Positions 1 through 5,884 of a stretch of DNA of 5,884 nucleotides are shown here, in pieces. The translations under genes and the position numbers were made by a program. Below the pieces are notes generated by a model that saw only the letters and a program-made list of their open reading frames with translations, ran no database searches and was not told the origin of the DNA. The stretch is taken from NCBI GenBank assembly GCA_030598385.1, contig JAUVQB010000105.1, positions 1 through 5,884 on the forward strand, read 5' to 3'. This DNA is from Alphaproteobacteria bacterium (GTDB lineage: Bacteria; Pseudomonadota; Alphaproteobacteria; Kiloniellales; JAKSDN01). How positions within the stretch are numbered: position 1 is the stretch's first letter; every line of letters starts with the position of its first letter.

Positions 1-1
1 C

Positions 2-682
2 ATGTTCTACGAGACCAAGGACCCCCACGGACTGAAGCACAATCCCTTCAAGTCGCTGGTCGTGCCGCGGCCGATCGGCTGGATCTCCTCGCGCGACCGC
101 GACGGCCGGGTGAACCTGGCGCCCTTCAGCTACTTCAACGCGGTCGCCGACAATCCGCCGACGGTGATGTTCAGCGCCGGCGGCAAGCATCTGGAGGGCG
201 GCCACAAGGACACGCCGCTCAACGTCGAGGCGACCGGCGAGTTCGTCTTCAACCTGGCGACCTGGGATCTGCGCGACAAGATGAACCTGACCTCGGCGAC
301 GGCGCCGCGCGACTGGGACGAGTTCAAGCTGGCGGGCCTCACGCCGGTGCCGGCGCGCCTCGTCGATCTGCCCATGGTGAAGGAGAGCCCGGTGCATTTC
401 GAGTGCCGCTACCTGCAGACCGTGGAGGTTCCCACGAATGACCCCGACTATCCGAACAAGGTGGTGTTCGGCCAGGTGATCGCCATTCATATCGACGACC
501 GCGTCATCGAGGACGGCAAGGTGAACCTCGCGGCCATCAAGCCGATCGCCCGGCTCGGCTATTTCGACTACACGGTGGTCGAGACCATCTTCGCCATGCG
601 CCGCCCGGTGTTCGAGGAGCTCACGCCGCCGGCGGAGGGGGCGGAGGGGGCGGAGGGGGCGGAGAAAGGGGAGGACGTTTAG
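2..682 (+). CDS. Flavin reductase family protein (flavoredoxin-like, FMN-binding split-barrel)
   Basis: Predicted 226-residue cytoplasmic flavoprotein of the flavin reductase-like (DIM6/NTAB, PF01613) family. Members bind FMN and either reduce flavins for partner oxygenases or act as flavoredoxins; the substrate cannot be read from sequence. The core spans about residues 18-170, with the family signature VPRPIGWISS (21-30) followed by DGRVNLAPFSYFNAVAD (34-50) and PPTVMFS (52-58). The C-terminal RLGYFDY (184-190) and FAMRRP (197-202) elements are also typical. The ATG at position 2 is probably the true start, because related proteins begin with a similar M-F/Y-Y-E stretch, but any ribosome binding site lies outside the window. 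The protein ends in an odd low-complexity tail of three Ala-Glu-Gly units (211-219) plus Glu-Lys-Gly-Glu-Asp-Val. The next gene is 183 bases away behind its own promoter, so this gene is probably not co-transcribed with it. Confidence 0.87.
   Translation: MFYETKDPHGLKHNPFKSLVVPRPIGWISSRDRDGRVNLAPFSYFNAVADNPPTVMFSAGGKHLEGGHKDTPLNVEATGEFVFNLATWDLRDKMNLTSATAPRDWDEFKLAGLTPVPARLVDLPMVKESPVHFECRYLQTVEVPTNDPDYPNKVVFGQVIAIHIDDRVIEDGKVNLAAIKPIARLGYFDYTVVETIFAMRRPVFEELTPPAEGAEGAEGAEKGEDV
631..666 (+). repeat. 9-base tandem repeat encoding an Ala-Glu-Gly tail
   Basis: Three perfect copies of GGCGGAGGG lie at 631-639, 640-648 and 649-657, followed by a decayed fourth copy (GGCGGAGAA, 658-666). The unit is a multiple of three, so copy-number change would add or remove Ala-Glu-Gly without shifting the reading frame. 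The repeat lies in the last 20 codons, outside the conserved flavin-binding fold. It creates G-runs of five bases at 637-641, 646-650 and 655-659 and a run of four at 668-671. Confidence 0.9.
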
Positions 683-736
683 CGGACACCTGCATCTTGG
701 AAAGGCCTCGGGTCGGTCTCGCGATCCACGAAGAAA

Positions 737-778
737 TTGATCGAGCTCAATGACCCATCCGTGCCCCGGCCATAGAAA
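737..778 (+). promoter_or_regulatory. Predicted Fnr/FixK-dependent class II promoter of the CBS-domain gene
   Basis: TTGATCGAGCTCAA at 737-750 fits the TTGA-N6-TCAA core recognised by Fnr/FixK-type Crp-family regulators. It matches the Fnr consensus TTGAT-N4-ATCAA at nine of ten defined positions. A -10-like hexamer TAGAAA lies at 773-778. If transcription starts at 785, seven bases after that hexamer, the palindrome is centred at -41.5, the standard class II activator position. No good -35 hexamer is seen, as expected when an activator covers that region. The site, hexamer and spacing are read directly; regulation by oxygen limitation is inference. Confidence 0.5.
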
Positions 779-801
779 ACCTGTCGTCGATGGGGCGCCT
801 C

Positions 802-869
802 ATGCCCAAGTCCTTGACCTGCCCAAGAGGGAACCTATGACCCGCCAATCAGACGTCGGCCGAACATGA
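802..869 (+). promoter_or_regulatory. Leader with two overlapping mini-ORFs upstream of the CBS-domain gene
   Basis: The only good Shine-Dalgarno before the CBS gene (AAGAGGGA, 825-832) sits six bases from an ATG at 837, not at the CBS start. That ATG opens a 10-codon ORF (MTRQSDVGRT) whose TGA at 867-869 overlaps the CBS ATG at 866 as ATGA. An earlier mini-ORF from ATG 802 (MPKSLTCPRGNL), or from the in-frame ATG at 790, ends at TGA 838-840 and overlaps the 837 start as another ATGA. This arrangement suggests translational coupling or re-initiation. The mini-peptides themselves have no recognisable function and may be untranslated or fortuitous. Confidence 0.35.
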
Positions 870-1300
870 AGCCGCCGCCCAGCCTCAAAAAAGCCATGAC
901 GCCTTTCCCCTACTCCGTCGAGCGCGGCGCGCCCTTGGCGGAGGCGCGACAGGTGATGGACCAGTACAGAGTGCGCCATTTGCCGGTCACGGAAGGACAC
1001 GAGCTCGTCGGAATCATCACGGATCGCGACCTGCGGTCGGCCTTGGCCCTGCCCATGAATCGCAGAGTCGTGAGCAACCTGACGGTGAAGGATCTTTACG
1101 TCTCCGACGCCTATGTCGTGGACCTGAACGAGCCAATCGAGACCGTCCTGCTGACCATGGCGGCGCGGCAGATCGGCTCGGCGCTGGTGACCCGGCAGGG
1201 CCGCCTGGCGGGGGTCTTCACCGCGGTCGACGCCTGCCGCTCGTTCGGCGAGTACATCGAAGAGACCTTTCCCCGCCCCGACGGCGACGAGGCGGCGTGA
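866..1300 (+). CDS. CBS domain-containing protein (paired CBS module)
   Basis: Predicted 144-residue soluble protein made almost entirely of one Bateman module, two CBS domains that usually bind adenine nucleotides and act as an energy or redox sensor. CBS1 spans about residues 8-61, with the hallmark segments VRHLPV (36-41) and LVGIITDRDLR (47-57). CBS2 spans about 76-130, with TMAARQIGSALV (97-108) and GRLAGVFTAVDACR (112-125). No catalytic or output domain is attached, so the protein probably works by binding a partner, which is not identified here. The ATG at 866 gives a normal-length N-terminus ten residues before the conserved MTPFPYSV. No Shine-Dalgarno lies directly upstream, and a stop codon in frame at 815-817 rules out a long extension. 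The gene converges on the acetoacetate-CoA ligase gene, with 22 bases between the stops. Stand-alone CBS proteins of this type often belong to low-oxygen regulons, which fits the upstream Fnr-like site. Confidence 0.9.
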   Translation: MKPPPSLKKAMTPFPYSVERGAPLAEARQVMDQYRVRHLPVTEGHELVGIITDRDLRSALALPMNRRVVSNLTVKDLYVSDAYVVDLNEPIETVLLTMAARQIGSALVTRQGRLAGVFTAVDACRSFGEYIEETFPRPDGDEAA

Positions 1301-1322
1301 GCGCGCCCGCGGCAAAAGGGGC

Positions 1323-3284
<1,962 letters not shown>

Positions 3285-3290
3285 AACGGG

Positions 3291-3297
3291 CCTCCTT
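3291..3297 (-). promoter_or_regulatory. Shine-Dalgarno fixing the acetoacetate-CoA ligase start
   Basis: On the minus strand this reads AAGGAGG, a near-perfect anti-16S match, six bases before the ATG at 3284-3282. It selects this start over the longer frame opening at 3344, which would place the Shine-Dalgarno inside coding sequence. Confidence 0.9.
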
Positions 3298-3326
3298 CGC
3301 CGTTTTTCCCTTGCCTGCTTCCCCAA

Positions 3327-3344
3327 TTGACAGCGATTTGTCAA
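3327..3344. promoter_or_regulatory. 18-base palindrome TTGACA-N6-TGTCAA, candidate operator
   Basis: Six-base arms TTGACA (3327-3332) and TGTCAA (3339-3344) are perfect inverted repeats around a six-base spacer. The site lies 43-60 bases upstream of the acetoacetate-CoA ligase start, a normal place for a repressor or activator of that gene. Each arm also equals the sigma-70 -35 hexamer on one strand. However, the minus-strand hexamer 17 bases downstream is GAAGCA, a poor -10, so a promoter is not established. The spacing does not fit Fnr (TTGA-N6-TCAA). The cognate regulator is unknown; TetR- or MarR-type proteins commonly use sites of this size. Confidence 0.5.
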
Positions 3345-3396
3345 CGGGTCGAGCCTAACCCACTACGCCCCCAAACTCGACCCGACGTTTGGTCGG
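3345..3396. repeat. Nested inverted repeats in the divergent intergenic region
   Basis: A perfect 9-base inverted repeat, CGGGTCGAG (3345-3353) and CTCGACCCG (3376-3384), encloses 22 bases and starts immediately after the preceding palindrome. It overlaps CCAAAC (3371-3376) with GTTTGG (3387-3392), and CCGAC (3382-3386) with GTCGG (3392-3396). If transcribed, these would form mutually exclusive hairpins; as DNA they could be regulator sites. None is followed by a T-run, so a simple terminator is unlikely. No known riboswitch is recognised. Confidence 0.5.
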
Positions 3397-3439
3397 ACAG
3401 CCGGGACGCATGGCAGACCTGCGCAATCGCCGCTGGTTT

Positions 3440-3457
3440 GGGCGCATCCGGGCGCAT
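3440..3457 (+). repeat. Direct repeat GGGCGCAT with 10-base period
   Basis: GGGCGCAT occurs at 3440-3447 and again at 3450-3457, one helical turn apart, and ends 13 bases before the start codon of the first transporter gene. It could be a tandem regulator site at the transporter promoter, or coincidence. A weak -10-like TAGATT overlaps it at 3457-3462. Confidence 0.4.
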
Positions 3458-3470
3458 AGATTGGACCCGC

Positions 3471-4424
3471 ATGTCCGTTTCAAGCGTATTCAGCTCTCGC
3501 AGCTTCAATCTGTCGGCGCCCCTCCAGGGGGCGCTCTATATGACGGCGGCCGCCTTCTTCTTCTCTATCATGAACTACCTGGTGCGGCTCGCCGCAGAGG
3601 AGCTCGAGCCCATCGAGGTCGCTTTCTTCCGCAACCTCTTCGCGCTTCTTTTCATGCTGCCCTGGCTGCTGCGCGTCGGGTGGTCGGGGCTCGCGACCAA
3701 GCGACTGGGCATCCACATCTGGCGGGCGGTGTTGGGCATGGGCGCCATGGCCTGCTGGTTCTACTCGGTCACTCTGATGCCGCTGGCCGAGGCGGTCGCA
3801 CTCAACTTCACCGTCCCCCTGTTCGCCACGGTGGGCGCGGCGCTCATTCTTGGCGAGGTCGTGCGGGCGCGGCGCTGGACGGCCACCCTCATCGGTTTCC
3901 TCGGCGTGCTTGTGATCCTGCGCCCGGGCTTCACGGAGATCACCTGGGTGACCGGCCTGCCGATCCTGGCCGCCGCCTTCATGGCCGGCTCCACGCTGCT
4001 GGTGAAGTCCCTGTCGGACACCGAGTCGCCGAACACCATCGTGCTCTACATGAACCTTATCCTGACGCCGCTGTCGCTCGTTCCCGCCCTCTTCGTCTGG
4101 CAGTGGCCGTCGATGACGGCGCTTTTCTACATGGCGCGTTTGGGCTTCCTGGCCGCGGTGGCGCACATCGCCCTCACCCGCGCCTATACCGTGGCCGACG
4201 CTTCGGCGGTTCTGCCGCTGGATTACACGCGACTGCCGTTCATCGCGGCGATCGCTTTCATCGCCTTCGGCGAGGTGCCGGACCTCTGGACCTGGATCGG
4301 CGCCGGGATCATCGCCGCATCGACGCTCTATATCGCTCATCGCGAAATGCGGATCGCGCGGACCGAAGATGCGGAACTGCGCGCCACCCGCCGGGCGGCC
4401 TCGCAGACGCCGCGCGGCCGCTGA
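3471..4424 (+). CDS. DMT-superfamily transporter, EamA domains (first of tandem pair)
   Basis: Predicted 317-residue inner-membrane protein with ten hydrophobic helices, arranged as two EamA repeats (about residues 18-150 and 158-290). Approximate helices are 18-40, 47-69, 83-103, 105-127, 134-151, 157-179, 187-209, 214-236, 243-267 and 271-289. Family landmarks are GEVVRARRW (128-136), IGFLGVLVILRPG (141-153), VLPLDYTRLPF (247-257) and FGEVPDLWTW (266-275). DMT carriers move small metabolites such as amino acids, nucleosides or S-adenosylmethionine; the substrate is not predictable here. The ATG at 3471 lies at the usual distance before helix 1 but has no clear Shine-Dalgarno; the next ATG (3540) would cut into the helix. 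The Arg-rich tail (295-317) is presumably cytoplasmic. The same frame continues far upstream only as an antisense shadow of the ligase gene. The second transporter follows 12 bases after the stop. Confidence 0.92.
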   Translation: MSVSSVFSSRSFNLSAPLQGALYMTAAAFFFSIMNYLVRLAAEELEPIEVAFFRNLFALLFMLPWLLRVGWSGLATKRLGIHIWRAVLGMGAMACWFYSVTLMPLAEAVALNFTVPLFATVGAALILGEVVRARRWTATLIGFLGVLVILRPGFTEITWVTGLPILAAAFMAGSTLLVKSLSDTESPNTIVLYMNLILTPLSLVPALFVWQWPSMTALFYMARLGFLAAVAHIALTRAYTVADASAVLPLDYTRLPFIAAIAFIAFGEVPDLWTWIGAGIIAASTLYIAHREMRIARTEDAELRATRRAASQTPRGR

Positions 4425-4436
4425 TCCCGCTGTTGC

Positions 4437-5375
4437 TTGGGCGACAAGGTGCGCCGGTCGACCCAACCGTTGCAAGCCTACTGGCATGGCCTGTCGGCGA
4501 ATGGGCGGGGCGCGCTCTTCATGCTGGCCGCGGCCTGTTTCTTTGCCGCCAACGGCGCCCTCATCAAGACTCTCCTGGCGAGCGATCTGCACCCCTTGCA
4601 GATCACTTTCGTGCGGCTCTCGGTCGGCGTCCTGGCGATCCTGCCCTTCGTCTGGCGGGCGGGCCGGGCCGCCTTGAAGACCCGGCACCCAGGCATCCAC
4701 GCGCTCCGGGCGGTGGCCGGCGGCGGCGCCATGATCTGCGGCATTGCCGCGCTCGATAAGCTGCCTCTCGCCGACTTCACCGCGCTCTCCTTCGCCCAGC
4801 CCTTGTTCGCCGTAATCCTGGCGATCCTGGTGCTGGGCGAGACCGTCGGATGGCGGCGCTGGGGCGCGACCCTGGCCGGATTCCTTGGCGTCGTCATCAT
4901 GGTGCGGCCGGGCAGCGGCAGCTTCGACGTGGACGCGCTGCTGGCGGTCGCCATGGCGCTGGGCATCGCCGTCGCGGTGATCCTGGCCAAGCGCCTGCCG
5001 GCCGAGGAAAGCCAGGTCACCATTCTGCTCTATTTCAGCGTGACGACGGCGCTCGTCTTTGCCGCGCCCGCGCTGGCGGTGTGGCGGACGCCTACCCTGC
5101 CGGAGGCGCTCGGCCTCGTCGGCTTCGGCCTCGGCGGATTGATAACCCAGGCTCTGATGATCGCCGCCTACCGGACCGGCGAGGCGAGCGTCGTAGCGCC
5201 CTTCGACTACAGCAAGCTGATCGTCGCCGGGATTCTGGGGTTCGCGCTGTTCGGAGAGGTGCCCGACCGCTGGACCGTCGCCGGGGCCGCCGTCATCGTT
5301 GCGGCTACGCTATATATCGCGCGGCGGGAGGCGGTTCTGGGAAAGCGGCCGACGCCGCGCGAGTCTGCCAGCTAG
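4437..5375 (+). CDS. DMT-superfamily transporter, EamA domains (second of tandem pair)
   Basis: Predicted 312-residue inner-membrane carrier, homologous to its upstream neighbour along the whole length. Ten helices lie near 24-46, 53-74, 87-107, 111-134, 142-157, 165-185, 195-215, 221-243, 250-273 and 279-296. Shared landmarks are GETVGWRRWGATLAGFLGV (134-152), MVRPG (155-159), VVAPFDYSKL (252-261) and FGEVPDRWT (272-280). The start is uncertain. TTG at 4437 gives this length, GTG at 4449 or TTG at 4470 would shorten it by 4 or 11 residues, and the first in-frame ATG (4521) is inside helix 1. None has a strong Shine-Dalgarno, so translation is probably coupled to the upstream gene, whose stop is 12 bases away. 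The pair looks like a tandem duplication followed by divergence; substrate unknown. The gene converges on the YkvA gene with 16 bases between stops. Confidence 0.91.
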   Translation: MGDKVRRSTQPLQAYWHGLSANGRGALFMLAAACFFAANGALIKTLLASDLHPLQITFVRLSVGVLAILPFVWRAGRAALKTRHPGIHALRAVAGGGAMICGIAALDKLPLADFTALSFAQPLFAVILAILVLGETVGWRRWGATLAGFLGVVIMVRPGSGSFDVDALLAVAMALGIAVAVILAKRLPAEESQVTILLYFSVTTALVFAAPALAVWRTPTLPEALGLVGFGLGGLITQALMIAAYRTGEASVVAPFDYSKLIVAGILGFALFGEVPDRWTVAGAAVIVAATLYIARREAVLGKRPTPRESAS

Positions 5376-5391
5376 AGTGGCCAGGCTCCGG

Positions 5392-5772
5392 TCAGGCCGG
5401 GCGGCCAGTGCCATTCGCCTCGCCCGCGATGGTCGATCGGGCCTGGCGGCGGTGGCGCTCCGTGATGTGCGGCTCGACGCTGCGGATGGCCATTGCCAAG
5501 ACCGCGGCATCGTCGACGAAACCCAGCCAGGCGATAAAGTCGGGGACCATGTCCGTCGGCAGCACGAAATAGGCGAGCGCGCCCATGAGGATTGCCTTGA
5601 CCTGGATTGGCGTCTCCCGATCGATGGCGCAGTAATAGGCCGCTACGGCCTCTTCAAGAAAGGGCACGCGGCCTAGGGTCCCGCGCACCTTGGCCCAGAA
5701 TCCCTTTCCCACACGCGCCTTGTCGCGCTGATAGCGCCGCGGGTCGACCGGCAGGTTCGGCGAATTGGCCAT
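5392..5772 (-). CDS. YkvA family protein (DUF1232 domain)
   Basis: Predicted 126-residue protein of the YkvA/DUF1232 family (PF06803), whose biochemical role is not established. The diagnostic segment is ALAYFVLPTDMVPDFIAWLG (65-84), followed by FVDDAAVLAMAI (85-96). The Pro-Thr-Asp, Val-Pro-Asp and Asp-Asp positions are the conserved family residues. One or two membrane-associated helices are likely around residues 58-80 and 83-97. The N-terminus (1-35) is basic and the C-terminus polar, both probably cytoplasmic. The ATG at 5772 has AGGAG on the minus strand at 5780-5776, only three bases away, which supports this start. That Shine-Dalgarno overlaps the stop of a probable upstream gene entering from the right edge, so the two may be co-transcribed. 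Length is typical of the family and the gene looks intact. Confidence 0.93.
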   Translation of the reverse strand: MANSPNLPVDPRRYQRDKARVGKGFWAKVRGTLGRVPFLEEAVAAYYCAIDRETPIQVKAILMGALAYFVLPTDMVPDFIAWLGFVDDAAVLAMAIRSVEPHITERHRRQARSTIAGEANGTGRPA

Positions 5773-5775
5773 GTA

Positions 5776-5780
5776 CTCCT
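5776..5780 (-). promoter_or_regulatory. Shine-Dalgarno of the YkvA-family gene
   Basis: The minus strand reads CTAGGAGTACATG here: AGGAG lies three bases before the start codon and shares bases with the TAG stop (5781-5779) of the preceding minus-strand frame. The spacing is slightly short, but there is no better start nearby. Confidence 0.65.
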
Positions 5781-5884
5781 AGATGGGCTCGGACCGCGAT
5801 CCCTGCAATCGGGCGGGTATGGCGGTCCGCCGCGCGAACGTCCGGCCGCCCTTGAACAGCGCGGGAATCTCCCCAGATTTGGCG
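5779..5884 (-). CDS. Partial hypothetical gene, C-terminal end only
   Basis: A minus-strand frame enters from the right edge and runs 34 codons to TAG at 5781-5779. Its visible end contains KSGEIPALFKGGRTFARRT and finishes in RSEPI. Its third codon positions are mostly G or C (28 of 34), better than the other two minus-strand frames. Its stop overlaps the Shine-Dalgarno of the YkvA gene, a common operon junction. I do not recognise the family from so short a tail. A competing plus-strand frame from ATG 5819 (starting MAVRRANVRPP) shares the same wobble positions and cannot be excluded, but it has no clear ribosome binding site. Confidence 0.4.
   Translation of the reverse strand, partial: AKSGEIPALFKGGRTFARRTAIPARLQGSRSEPI

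Noticed and set aside
800..1315. Minus-strand frame opposite the CBS-domain gene
   Set aside because: It is covered almost entirely by the well-supported CBS protein on the other strand, and the translation shows no recognisable domain.
3327..3344. Fnr/FixK box upstream of the ligase gene
   Set aside because: The TTGA and TCAA half-sites are separated by ten bases rather than the six that Fnr-type regulators require.
3378..3396. Rho-independent terminator at the CGACC/GGTCG and CCGAC/GTCGG repeats
   Set aside because: No T-run follows on either strand, and both flanking genes point away from the site, so no transcript is expected to end there.
3480..4700. 406-codon minus-strand frame opposite the two transporters
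   Set aside because: Its composition is Arg/Gln/Glu/His-rich, as expected for the antisense of hydrophobic helices. It conflicts with two well-supported genes.
3389..4759. 456-codon plus-strand frame overlapping both transporter genes
   Set aside because: The translation is Arg/His/Gly-rich and low in hydrophobic structure, typical of an out-of-frame reading of a GC-rich membrane-protein gene.

Overview
The window reads as chromosomal DNA of a high-GC proteobacterium, most likely an alphaproteobacterium of the Rhodospirillales or a related order. This is an inference from the strong G/C bias at third codon positions, long spurious antisense reading frames, Shine-Dalgarno sites on several genes, and the gene families present. 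No RNA gene, insertion sequence, CRISPR array, phage gene or origin is visible. Six complete protein genes and one probable gene fragment account for almost all of the sequence.

Left part (1-1300, + strand): a flavin reductase family (flavoredoxin-like) gene ending in a short Ala-Glu-Gly repeat tail, then a 183-base gap, then a small two-CBS-domain protein. The gap is the best-organised regulatory region in the window. It holds an Fnr/FixK-type palindrome (TTGATCGAGCTCAA) placed exactly where a class II activator site should be relative to a -10-like hexamer. It is followed by a leader with a strong Shine-Dalgarno that serves a 10-codon mini-ORF rather than the CBS gene itself.

Middle (1323-3284, - strand): acetoacetate-CoA ligase (acetoacetyl-CoA synthetase), convergent with the CBS gene. 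The enzyme activates acetoacetate from ketone-body, leucine or polyhydroxybutyrate turnover. A 186-base divergent region separates it from the transporters and contains several inverted and direct repeats, including an 18-base palindrome just upstream of the ligase gene.

Right part: two tandem, homologous DMT-superfamily (EamA) ten-helix transporters on the + strand (3471-5375), only 12 bases apart and probably one operon. They converge on a YkvA/DUF1232 membrane protein gene on the - strand (5392-5772). Its Shine-Dalgarno abuts the stop codon of what looks like an upstream co-transcribed gene cut by the window edge.

The genes do not form one recognisable pathway, and I see no clear new multi-gene system. 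The most useful leads are regulatory: the predicted oxygen-responsive CBS promoter with its coupled leader ORFs, and the repeat-dense ligase/transporter intergenic region.
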